A DNA stretch of 64,000 nucleotides, from the NCBI RefSeq assembly GCF_014851765.1, contig NZ_JACVAI010000001.1:930001-994000 (forward strand). The letters run 5' to 3'. This document shows, in pieces, positions 27,026 through 37,995 of this stretch. The notes beneath the pieces were generated by a model. That model was not told the DNA's origin. It made no database searches and saw nothing but the letters and a program-made list of their open reading frames with translations. Made by a program: the position numbers and the translations under genes. The stretch's first letter is position 1. Each line of letters opens with the position of its first letter. This stretch comes from Pseudomonas sp. PDM04 (lineage in GTDB: Bacteria; Pseudomonadota; Gammaproteobacteria; Pseudomonadales; Pseudomonadaceae).

Positions 27026-28133
27026 TTAACCATCCTGACAGCTATCAGCAAAACGCACCGCTATAGCCTGGAATTGCTCATGGTTGGCCAGGAAAACCTC
27101 GCAGATTTCTGGATCGAAATGCGTAGCACATCCCTGGCGGATTATCTCCAGCGCCTGATCGTGTGTCATGCCCTTCTTGTATACGCGTCGGCTAATCAGC
27201 GCGTCATAGACATCCGCCACCGCCATGAGCCTGGCACTGATGGGGATGTCATCGGCACTCAGCCCGTCGGGATAACCGGTACCATCCCACTTCTCGTGGT
27301 GGCTGTAGGCGATCTCCTTGGCAAGGCGCAGAAATCCCACCGAGGTGCCCAACTGCTCTTCGGCATGCCGGATGGCATCGCGTCCCAGTACCGTATGGGT
27401 CTTCATCGTCTCGAACTCTTCCGGCGTGAGGCGCCCCGGCTTGAGCAGTATGTGGTCGGGTATGCCGATCTTGCCGATGTCATGCAGCGGAGCCGACTTG
27501 AACAGCAGGCGGATGCTCTCGTCATTGAGAAAATGCTGGAACCTCGGATGTTCGCGAAGCATCTCGGCCAGTAGTCTGACGTAGTGCTGAGTTCGTCGAA
27601 TGTGGTTACCCGTCTCATTGTCGCGGGTTTCGGCCAGCGAGGTCATGGCCTGAATGGTCACATCCTGGATGGCGATGACCTCGGCGGTGCGGCGCTGGAC
27701 TTCCTGCTCAAGGTAAGCCTTCTGATCACGCAAAAAGTCGGCGGCCGCCTTGATCTTCAATTGGGTTTCCACCCGTGCCAGCACGATGGGTGGGTTGATC
27801 GGCTTGGTGATGTAGTCCACGGCGCCCATCTGCAAACCCAGGATCTCGTCTTCCATTGTCGCCATGGCGGTGATGAAGATGATCGGGATATGAGCGGTGC
27901 GCGGATCGCGCTTGAGCTGCTCTGCCACCTCATACCCCGACAGATCAGGCATCATGATGTCGAGCAGAATCAGATCCGGGCGAGGCTCCTGCACCGCTGC
28001 CTTCAGCGCGCGCTCACCGCTGATGGCCACGCGCGTGCGGTAGATGTCCTTCAGCAGGCCATTGATCAGCGTAATGTTCTCCGGCGTATCATCGACAATG
28101 AGGATGATCGGGCTAAGTGAGTAGTTTAGCGTT

Positions 28134-28141
<8 letters not shown>
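27026..28141 (-). CDS. Response regulator with HD-GYP phosphodiesterase domain
   Basis: A 371-aa two-domain protein. The N-terminal receiver has the phospho-acceptor Asp61 in [10 protein letters not shown] and Lys113 in DYITKPIN. A short coiled linker (about 130-160) leads to an HD-GYP domain with HD at residues 220-221 ([12 protein letters not shown]) and the GYP loop WDGTGYPDG at 289-291. All signature residues are present, so cyclic-di-GMP hydrolysis is likely. Its ATG overlaps the end of the hybrid kinase gene by 8 bases, a clear sign of translational coupling and of a cognate pair. Confidence 0.93.
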
Positions 28142-32039
<3,898 letters not shown>

Positions 32040-32368
32040 AATGCACCTGCTGGTAGGTAATTGTTCACGATCCAACTCGACATATCCTTGTGAACGTCCT
32101 TGCACGAGCTTGTCCGCCGCCCTGCACTGGTATGATAGGCTTTTGGAGTGTAGGCATACGCTACAGCAAGCGCCAGCAACAAAAACTGGGCCAGCTAGCG
32201 ACTTTCCACTGCTACTCACCGTTCGGAAAGTGAGTTTCCGGACGCTTACTCAGTACTCGTACACCTAAGTTTCGCCAATGTCCGCTATGGGTCGATTGCC
32301 GCCGCTCACATCAGCTCAAATCATGCAGCTCGTCGCCCTATCCTCGCCCAATCACACTGCGCCTATTA

Positions 32369-32384
32369 CTGTATATACAAACAG
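32369..32384. promoter_or_regulatory. LexA (SOS) box upstream of the SRAP operon
   Basis: CTGTATATACAAACAG fits the gammaproteobacterial LexA consensus CTG-N10-CAG, with the expected TATATA core, in context TACTGTATATACAAACAGTA. It lies 19 bases before the GTG start at 32403, over the expected promoter. SOS control of the two genes downstream is inferred. Confidence 0.85.
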
Positions 32385-32402
32385 TACTGATAAGGCGTCA
32401 CC

Positions 32403-32771
32403 GTGGACCTGTATGAAATCGAAGACACCAGCGATTGGTTTGGTTGTCCGACCGAGCTTGAAACCTGCCGCCACTTCTTGCGCATGTACGAGAACGAGGT
32501 ACAGGAACTCATGCTGCAAATGCGAAAGGCCAGAGAAGACATCTTCGACTTGGTGCAAATGCATGCTGACGTGTCCAACGAACGTGACCAGCTGCGCGCA
32601 GAACTGAACCACGCCAGGGCTGACCTATCCAATGCTCGTAGAAATGCCACCGAAATCGAGACGAAAAACAACTGGGAAATGATGGCTATGAATAAGCTGA
32701 TCAGCGAGCTTTACAGCGAAATTCATCGCCTGACGGGGGAGAATCCGCGCTTAAAATTACCTCGCAGCTAA
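32403..32771 (+). CDS. Coiled-coil protein of unknown function, SOS operon
   Basis: A 122-aa protein starting at GTG (32403). Residues 25-85 are strongly charged with heptad-like spacing (VQELMLQMRKAREDIFDLVQ, then ERDQLRAELNHARADLSNAR), so a long coiled coil is expected. It follows a LexA box by 19 bases and precedes the SRAP gene by 29 bases. I do not recognise a family; a DNA-damage role is suggested only by context. Confidence 0.75.
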   Translation: MDLYEIEDTSDWFGCPTELETCRHFLRMYENEVQELMLQMRKAREDIFDLVQMHADVSNERDQLRAELNHARADLSNARRNATEIETKNNWEMMAMNKLISELYSEIHRLTGENPRLKLPRS

Positions 32772-32800
32772 GCTGAAGTCTCAATTGGAGGGGATGATCC

Positions 32801-33499
32801 ATGTGTGGACGACTTTCCCAATACGATGGCATTCACGACTTCGTTGCAGCGCTCAGCATGCCCAACCCATTGATCAACAATGCCGGTGAGCAGCCGTTCG
32901 AGCGGTACAACGCCGCACCCACAACTCAGCTCGCCCTTTTCCACCAGGAAGGCAATTACCTACACGCTGATATGGTTCGTTGGGGATGGCGTCCGCACTG
33001 GGCCAAGGACCGCGCCGCACCGATCAACGCTCGGGTCGAGAAAGTCGCCCACGGCCCATTCTTTCGCGCGATCTGGCCGCACCGAGCAATCATCGCGATC
33101 AACAACTGGTTTGAATGGGTCGACGAAGGCGGCCCTAAGAAACAGCCCTACCTAATTCGCCGGAGCGACCGAGCGCCAATCCTCTGTGCTGCCATAGGCC
33201 AATACCCGAACGCCGAGCATGAGCCTGGTGAGCACGATGGCTTCGTGATCATCACCGCCGACAGTGTCGGCGGCATGGTGGACATTCATGACCGGCGACC
33301 GGTCACTTTGTCACCAGAGCTTGCCAGAGAGTGGCTGGACCCCGCTACACCCAAGGAGCGTGCCGAACAGATGGTCCTGCTGCAGGGCGAACCCACGGAG
33401 GCTTTCGAATGGTTCAAAGTGGACAAAGCGGTCGGCAATGTCCGTAATCAGGGTAGACATTTGATCGAACCGGTTGGGGAAATTGGCGTAGGCGGCTAA
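32801..33499 (+). CDS. SRAP (YedK/HMCES-type) abasic-site peptidase-like protein
   Basis: A 232-aa SOS-response-associated peptidase family protein. Cys2 is directly after the initiator Met (MCGRLSQYDG) and in this family forms a DNA-protein crosslink with abasic sites in single-stranded DNA. Supporting residues are Asn76 (INARVE), Glu105 (NNWFEW) and His163 (DIHDRRPV). Ribosome site GGAGGGG precedes the ATG. It is second in the LexA-box operon, consistent with a damage-tolerance role during induction. Confidence 0.93.
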   Translation: MCGRLSQYDGIHDFVAALSMPNPLINNAGEQPFERYNAAPTTQLALFHQEGNYLHADMVRWGWRPHWAKDRAAPINARVEKVAHGPFFRAIWPHRAIIAINNWFEWVDEGGPKKQPYLIRRSDRAPILCAAIGQYPNAEHEPGEHDGFVIITADSVGGMVDIHDRRPVTLSPELAREWLDPATPKERAEQMVLLQGEPTEAFEWFKVDKAVGNVRNQGRHLIEPVGEIGVGG

Positions 33500-33526
33500 G
33501 ACACCCCATTGCTGGGGATGCCCTTG

Positions 33527-33613
33527 TTAAGACATCCAATACATGACAAGCAGCACCGCAGAAACCCAGCCGATTGTCATGACTATCGAATAGCCTAGAA
33601 GCTGCTTATCCAT
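33527..33613 (-). CDS. Possible 28-aa single-pass membrane peptide
   Basis: A short frame (MDKQLLGYSIVMTIGWVSAV then LLVMYWMS) has a charged N-terminus and one continuous hydrophobic segment, as in known small membrane proteins. It fills the only gap between the convergent SRAP and methylase genes. The ribosome site is poor. A 12-base palindrome TGATTATAATCA (33627-33638), containing TATAAT on the plus strand, sits just upstream. Confidence 0.4.
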   Translation of the reverse strand: MDKQLLGYSIVMTIGWVSAVLLVMYWMS

Positions 33614-33726
33614 GTCGTGTTGTCACTGATTATAATCAACCAAATTGCGCTTTATGTGCGACTCCAGCAAGGCTGGCGGAAAGCCACCAAGCCGCTCTAT
33701 TCCGAACATTTCCAGCCGCTCGCCGA

Positions 33727-34521
33727 TTAAAAAAGCCCACCCAATGACGCCGGTGCCCAATTCAAGATCACCAGCTCACCACTGACATCAGCTTTTCCCT
33801 GTCGCTGGTTGGTGTTGCAGTAACGGATGTCCAAGGTTTCGAAATGAAAGCCCTCGAACACACGACGAATGTCCGGATGGTCGTTGATGCTGACCATCAC
33901 TTTGCCTTTGCATCGGCGCATGAAGTCAGCCATCCGCTCATAGTTTTCGAACTGAAAATCCACGCCGTAGCCGGCGGTCTGCCAGTAAGGCGGATCCATG
34001 TAATGGAAGGTGTGGGGACGGTCGTAACGTTCGGCGCATTCAAGCCAGGGTAAATTTTCGACGTAAGTGCCAGATAACCGTTGCCACGCAGCCGAGAGGT
34101 TTTCTTCAATGCGCAGCAGGTTGATGGCCGGGCCAGTGGTCGCGGTACCGAACGTCTGCCCAGTGACCTTGCCGCCGAAGGCATGGTGCTGCAGGTAGAA
34201 GAATCGGGCGGCGCGCTGGATGTCGGTGAGGGTTTCAGGGCGGGTCATTTTCTGCCACTCGAACACCTGGCGAGAGCTGAGCGCCCATTTGAACTGGCGC
34301 ACGAATTCTTCCAAGTGGTTCTGCACGACGCGGTACAGCGTGACCAAGTCGCCATTGATGTCGTTGAGGACTTCGACGGGCGCAGCCTGAGGTCGCATGA
34401 AGTAAAGCGCGGCGCCGCCGGCAAAGACTTCAACATAGCATTCGTGTGGCGGAAAAAGCGGAATGAGGCGATCGGCCAGGCGGCGTTTGCCGCCCATCCA
34501 GGGGATGATGGGTGTGGACAT
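33727..34521 (-). CDS. DNA adenine methylase (Dam family)
   Basis: A 264-aa class alpha N6-adenine methyltransferase. The SAM motif is YVEVFAGGAALYFMRP near residue 30; the catalytic motif is DPPYWQ near residue 175; the MGGKRRL start segment is typical of Dam. It probably protects or marks phage DNA (GATC-type specificity cannot be proven by eye). The ATG at 34521 is chosen; an open extension upstream crosses the LexA box. It is the last gene of the late region and has its own LexA box 17 bases upstream. Confidence 0.9.
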   Translation of the reverse strand: MSTPIIPWMGGKRRLADRLIPLFPPHECYVEVFAGGAALYFMRPQAAPVEVLNDINGDLVTLYRVVQNHLEEFVRQFKWALSSRQVFEWQKMTRPETLTDIQRAARFFYLQHHAFGGKVTGQTFGTATTGPAINLLRIEENLSAAWQRLSGTYVENLPWLECAERYDRPHTFHYMDPPYWQTAGYGVDFQFENYERMADFMRRCKGKVMVSINDHPDIRRVFEGFHFETLDIRYCNTNQRQGKADVSGELVILNWAPASLGGLF

Positions 34522-34537
34522 GAAAGCAAGACCTTTA

Positions 34538-34553
34538 CTGTATGGATAAACAG
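34538..34553. promoter_or_regulatory. LexA (SOS) box upstream of the methylase gene
   Basis: CTGTATGGATAAACAG fits CTG-N10-CAG in context TTTACTGTATGGATAAACAGG. It begins 17 bases upstream of the methylase ATG, where it can overlap a minus-strand promoter. Two such boxes within 2.2 kb make chance less likely. Confidence 0.75.
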
Positions 34554-34628
34554 GTGCTAGGCTCGCCGCGCTTCGTGCACGGAGTAGAGAGCCTTGGCTG
34601 GACTTGCAGGGACATCTGCAGGGACGGC

Positions 34629-34672
34629 GGCCGGTACGGATGTTGGCGCATTCGTACCGGTCGCTCTTTTTT
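34629..34672 (+). terminator. Plus-strand intrinsic terminator inside the late region
   Basis: GGCCGGTACGGA (34629-34640) pairs with TTCGTACCGGTC (34651-34662) as a 12-bp stem with two G-T pairs, followed by CGCTCTTTTTT on the plus strand. All genes here are on the minus strand, so it must end a plus-strand transcript; a short RNA starting near 34555 is possible. Confidence 0.6.
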
Positions 34673-35213
34673 ACTTCGGTGTTGAGACGGCTCTGGCGTA
34701 GGCCTGACAAGCCGCCAGGGCGATCAGCCCTCGATCGCCGGCATCGGTGATGCCGATAATTCTTTGAGCATGCGCTGGGTCAAGTTCGACTCTTGCGGAG
34801 CCATGAACCACGCCGCGGGCGCTGGGGGTGGCTGGCATTGCACAGCCGCTGGCTGAATCGGTGGCGGAGAGTAGGACTGACAAGCGCACATCAGCAGTGG
34901 CAAGGCGATCGCGCAGACGATCTTGATCACGTTGGACATCACTCAACACTCGATAGTGGGATTGTTCGCTGATTGAAAGGCGCTGCTCGAGCGCCAGTCG
35001 TTTGTCTTGTTCGGTGCGCTGTTGCGCGGCCGAAGCGAGAGCCAGTTGATTGAGGACCTCTGCATGCAAGCGGGCTTGCTGTTCCAGCTGCTGGCCGTAA
35101 CGCCAGTCCTGAACCGTCCACGCACTCGCTGCAGATGCGATGGCCAGGGCTGCCAGCGTCATGCCAACAGCCAACAGCCGGTACGGCGCGGGAATCAAGT
35201 CGAAGAAACGCAT
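34671..35213 (-). CDS. Inner-membrane spanin (Rz-like)
   Basis: A 180-aa protein with an N-terminal membrane anchor (about residues 10-32) and a long charged coiled-coil region (residues 40-110, QQLEQQARLHAEVLNQLALA onward). This is the i-spanin layout that links inner and outer membranes for final lysis. It overlaps the endolysin gene by 19 bases and contains Rz1 in another frame. The ATG at 35213 (MRFFDLIP) is the best start. Confidence 0.88.
   Translation of the reverse strand: MRFFDLIPAPYRLLAVGMTLAALAIASAASAWTVQDWRYGQQLEQQARLHAEVLNQLALASAAQQRTEQDKRLALEQRLSISEQSHYRVLSDVQRDQDRLRDRLATADVRLSVLLSATDSASGCAMPATPSARGVVHGSARVELDPAHAQRIIGITDAGDRGLIALAACQAYARAVSTPK
34724..34939 (-). CDS. Outer-membrane spanin (Rz1-like lipoprotein), nested in Rz
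   Basis: A 71-aa lipoprotein encoded entirely within Rz in a different frame. A short signal segment ends in LLMCACQS, a usable lipobox, and the mature part is proline-rich (SYSPPPIQPAAVQCQPPPAP), as in Rz1. It would pair with the Rz-like protein across the periplasm. Confidence 0.88.
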   Translation of the reverse strand: MSNVIKIVCAIALPLLMCACQSYSPPPIQPAAVQCQPPPAPAAWFMAPQESNLTQRMLKELSASPMPAIEG

Positions 35214-35758
35214 AACACTGCCCTCGCCCGCTCCCACAGCGCCAGCCGATCGGCCAGACCATTGAGGCCGCCATTGATCTTGCGGGTGATCGCTTCGAAC
35301 TCATTACGATCGGCCAGCGCATTAAGCTCACGCACCCACCAGAACCACGCCGCCGACTCGGCTGCCCATTGCGGTTGTTCCAGCAGTTCTGGTGTACGCA
35401 GCAAACGCTCGTCACCAAACAGCGCCAGGCTGCAGCGCAGGTAGTTGTTGTGGCCGGTGATCTGAATCAGGCCACGCCCGCGATAACGCTGGCCATCACC
35501 GTCGGCCGCCGGGGTATTGCCCAGCTTCACGGCGAGGTTTCCGGTGTCGTATTTGCTCAGGTATTGCTCGCCGCCCAGTTCGCGGACGTATTGCAGTTGG
35601 CCGGACTCGTGCCCGACCTGGGCCAGGAACGCCGCCCCGCGTTTCGGCGTATCAATCTGCCGGCGGGCCATCGCTGCATTGAGGGCGGAAACAAAAACGC
35701 CCGCTTGGCGGCGGGCGTTGGGCATGATGCGTAACAACTGTTGTTCGGTGAGAGGCAT
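35195..35758 (-). CDS. Endolysin, glycoside hydrolase family 19
   Basis: A 187-aa chitinase-like (GH19) muramidase. The catalytic Glu is in FLAQVGHESGQLQYVREL, followed by RYRGRGLIQITGHNNY, both hallmarks of the fold. There is no signal peptide, so it needs a holin; a holin-like gene lies at the far upstream end of the late operon. GGAG precedes the ATG at 35758. A minus-strand hairpin sits just upstream. Confidence 0.92.
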   Translation of the reverse strand: MPLTEQQLLRIMPNARRQAGVFVSALNAAMARRQIDTPKRGAAFLAQVGHESGQLQYVRELGGEQYLSKYDTGNLAVKLGNTPAADGDGQRYRGRGLIQITGHNNYLRCSLALFGDERLLRTPELLEQPQWAAESAAWFWWVRELNALADRNEFEAITRKINGGLNGLADRLALWERARAVLCVSST

Positions 35759-35773
35759 ACAAACTCCAGGTGT

Positions 35774-35794
35774 AAAAAAACCGCTCGCGGCGGT
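35774..35794 (-). terminator. Intra-operon hairpin with T-run, before endolysin
   Basis: On the minus strand ACCGC (35794-35790) pairs with GCGGT (35784-35780), followed by seven T. It lies between the tail D gene and the endolysin gene. Confidence 0.55.
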
Positions 35795-35813
35795 CGGTGG
35801 ACGCGCTGTAGCG

Positions 35814-36860
35814 CTATGCGAGACTGACAACCTTGACCGGCTTCACCTCCTTCTTTTTCTTGCCTTTGGCCTTGGCCTTGCCCTTCTTGCCGCCGTTACA
35901 CTCGACGGTGGTCGACCAGCCGGCCTGGGTGTAAACCTGCTCGACCGAGTCGGCCAGATACTCGCCATCGAGCCCGACCTTGAAGCCCTGGGCATTGATT
36001 GGCCTTTCGGCAAAAATGTCGGTGCGCCCCGGCATCTCAAAGCGCACACCGGCGGTCGAGCGGTTGAACGCCGCCAAACGCGCCTTGGCGGCCGACTCAG
36101 CCGCGCTCTTGTTCGGGTGAATGTGCCGATCGGTATGCACCGCCGGCAGTCCGTCCGGCACGTCGTCATTGTCCAGGGCCACCACCACCAGCTCGCCGGT
36201 CTTCTTGTCCTGATGCTTGGCGCCGACCGTCTTGTGGGCATTGCGATCACCCAAACGGAACTGCCAGCGGCTGACGTCGCTGGGCACCAGGGTGATCGCG
36301 CCGAACTGCTGACCGCTTGCGCTTTGCCCGGCCTGGCGCGGCATGACCAGCAACTTGCCGTCGGCGACCTTGGCCGTGCAGTCGTACTGCTTCGCCAGGC
36401 GCGTGATAAAGCTAAAATCTGACTCGCTCAACTGATCGGCCCGCGGGACCTTGGTCGACACCGGGCACACCGGCTGCCAGCCATTGCGCGCGGCGATATC
36501 GGCGACGATCTTCGACAGCGGCACGTCTTCCCAACTGCCGCTGCGAATGGTCTTGCCGCTGCCGCGCATGTCGCTGGCCTTGCCACGGATCACGATCGTA
36601 CTCGGCGGGCCGGACACCTCGACCTCGTCGACCAGGTAGCGCCCCAGGCGCGCCAGGCTTTGCCCTTCATAGCCCAGGTAAACCTCGATCCCGGCGCCGC
36701 GGCGCGGCAAGGTCACTAGGCCGTCGCGGTCATCAATGCGCAATTCGAACTCGTCCGACTCCATCCCGGGCTTGTCCGAGGTGCGCAGCAGCAACAGCCG
36801 ATCATTAATCAAGGCGGTAATATCAGCGCCGTCAGCGACAACGCGAAACTTCGGGTTCAT
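35814..36860 (-). CDS. Tail protein D / baseplate hub (P2 gpD-like)
   Basis: A 348-aa protein of the phage late control gene D family, a hub protein near the tail tip (P2 gpD is 387 aa). The start MNPKFRVVADGADITALIND fits gpD homologues. The C-terminal 25 residues are almost all Lys, Gly and Ala, an unusual basic tail. It follows tail X. In P2 the name reflects a regulatory phenotype, but the protein is structural. Confidence 0.9.
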   Translation of the reverse strand: MNPKFRVVADGADITALINDRLLLLRTSDKPGMESDEFELRIDDRDGLVTLPRRGAGIEVYLGYEGQSLARLGRYLVDEVEVSGPPSTIVIRGKASDMRGSGKTIRSGSWEDVPLSKIVADIAARNGWQPVCPVSTKVPRADQLSESDFSFITRLAKQYDCTAKVADGKLLVMPRQAGQSASGQQFGAITLVPSDVSRWQFRLGDRNAHKTVGAKHQDKKTGELVVVALDNDDVPDGLPAVHTDRHIHPNKSAAESAAKARLAAFNRSTAGVRFEMPGRTDIFAERPINAQGFKVGLDGEYLADSVEQVYTQAGWSTTVECNGGKKGKAKAKGKKKKEVKPVKVVSLA

Positions 36861-36876
36861 GCGGTTTTCGCCCAAT

Positions 36877-36898
36877 AAAAAACCCGCACCAGGCGGGT
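36877..36898 (-). terminator. Intra-operon hairpin with T-run, between tail X and D
   Basis: On the minus strand ACCCGC pairs with GCGGGT (36882-36887 with 36893-36898) and is followed by six T (36882-36877). It ends 17 bases before the gpD start. Confidence 0.6.
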
Positions 36899-36912
36899 CA
36901 AGGTCAATCGGT

Positions 36913-36926
36913 CGTTACGCGTAACG
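36913..36926. repeat. Palindrome CGTTACGCGTAACG, copy 1 of 3
   Basis: A perfect 14-base palindrome in the gap between tail X and D. The same 14 bases occur at 42627-42640 (next to another intra-operon hairpin) and at 47546-47559 (inside the gpV-like gene). Confidence 0.8.
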
Positions 36927-36957
36927 GCAGGCGCCGCCGGCGGCGATCCGGACAGGA

Positions 36958-37164
36958 TCAATTCCACAAGGTCACTTGCTCCTCGATCGGGTCCGGCAGA
37001 TCCGGCAGCACGATCAGCACCCCGGCGCGAAAGGGCTGGACCTCATCGGCCAGCCCCTGATTGGCCCCCAATACCGCCTCCACGCTGCCGACCAGATGGC
37101 CATAGTAGTTATGGCAAATGGTGTCGAGCAGATCCCCGTCAGACGTTCTGCATGTCGTCGCCAT
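36958..37164 (-). CDS. Tail protein X (P2 gpX-like, LysM-type)
   Basis: A 68-aa protein matching gpX in size (P2: 67 aa) and order. The segment DLLDTICHNYYGHLVGSVEA followed by VLGANQGLAD and VLIVLPDLP is a LysM-like fold that may bind peptidoglycan at the tail tip. Its start overlaps the gpU end by 26 bases. The ATG at 37164 follows GGAG. Confidence 0.88.
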   Translation of the reverse strand: MATTCRTSDGDLLDTICHNYYGHLVGSVEAVLGANQGLADEVQPFRAGVLIVLPDLPDPIEEQVTLWN

Positions 37165-37984
37165 AGCGGACAAACTCCAGTGTGAACCCTTGTTTACGCG
37201 GGATGCCGCCCTGCATCAGGGCGCTTTGCTCTTCTTCGATGGACGCCAGGCACCAGGTGCCCAGCACCTCGCCATAACCAGTGGTCAAGGTCAGCGGCTG
37301 CAACTGGCCACCGATCCTACGCAGCGTGTCGAGCTGCTTTAGACCGCCCTTGAAGCCCGGGAAAATCGCGCCCTTGAGGGTGATTTTCTCGTCGCCCATA
37401 CCGACCCCTTGCTGGGCCGGCCGGCGTGATAGGCGCTCCTGTGAAGCCCAGCGGAACGCGGTCGAGCGACGCAGCTCGTTAAAGGCCGCCGTGTCGAGGT
37501 TGAAGAAATACGGCTGTGCCTTGGGGTCTTGCGGCTGGATGATCAGCAGGTGCGGAAACGGCTTGACCGCTTCCGGCGCCGGCGTCTGATCCGCGGCAAA
37601 GGCCCCGGTCGGCATGATGTTGGCCAGCGCCGGATTGACGTTGCCGGCGACCTTGTTGATCGCCGTGGCCGCCCGGCTCGCTTGCTCCTTGAGCACCCCC
37701 AGGCGCTCGTCGATTTGCGACACCGCGCGGGTGGCCGTGCCATACATGGCCACCACCTGGCCGACCTTGGCCTGGGCGGCATTCACCCCACGCATGACCC
37801 GCTGAAGCTTGGCGCCCAGCGCCGGCCCGACAAAGGGCACGCCCTCCAGCTCGGACGCGGCGCCGGTGATTTCGCCGATCGCGCCATTCACCGGCCCCAG
37901 CATGCCGTCCATGCTGCGCCGGCCGGTTTCGCCCGCTGAAGCCAGGTACTTCAGCCCCGATTGCAACTGTTCCAGTGCAGGCAT
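37139..37984 (-). CDS. Tail protein U (P2 gpU-like) with N-terminal extension
   Basis: A 281-aa protein. The C-terminal part (about residues 140-281: PYFFNLDTAAFNELRRST, FRWASQERLSRRPAQQGVG, GEKITLKG-type strand) matches gpU, the tail-terminator-like protein. P2 gpU is 159 aa; here about 135 extra N-terminal residues rich in Ala, Gly and Val form a helical region. Lies between tape measure and X as in P2. Confidence 0.85.
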   Translation of the reverse strand: MPALEQLQSGLKYLASAGETGRRSMDGMLGPVNGAIGEITGAASELEGVPFVGPALGAKLQRVMRGVNAAQAKVGQVVAMYGTATRAVSQIDERLGVLKEQASRAATAINKVAGNVNPALANIMPTGAFAADQTPAPEAVKPFPHLLIIQPQDPKAQPYFFNLDTAAFNELRRSTAFRWASQERLSRRPAQQGVGMGDEKITLKGAIFPGFKGGLKQLDTLRRIGGQLQPLTLTTGYGEVLGTWCLASIEEEQSALMQGGIPRKQGFTLEFVRYGDDMQNV

Positions 37985-37995
37985 AAGCCCCCCTA

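Noticed and set aside
32040..32219. 60-residue N-terminal extension of the hybrid kinase
   Set aside because: It precedes the signal-like segment, starts at GTG with no ribosome site, and contains no hydrophobic start; TTG at 32039 fits better.
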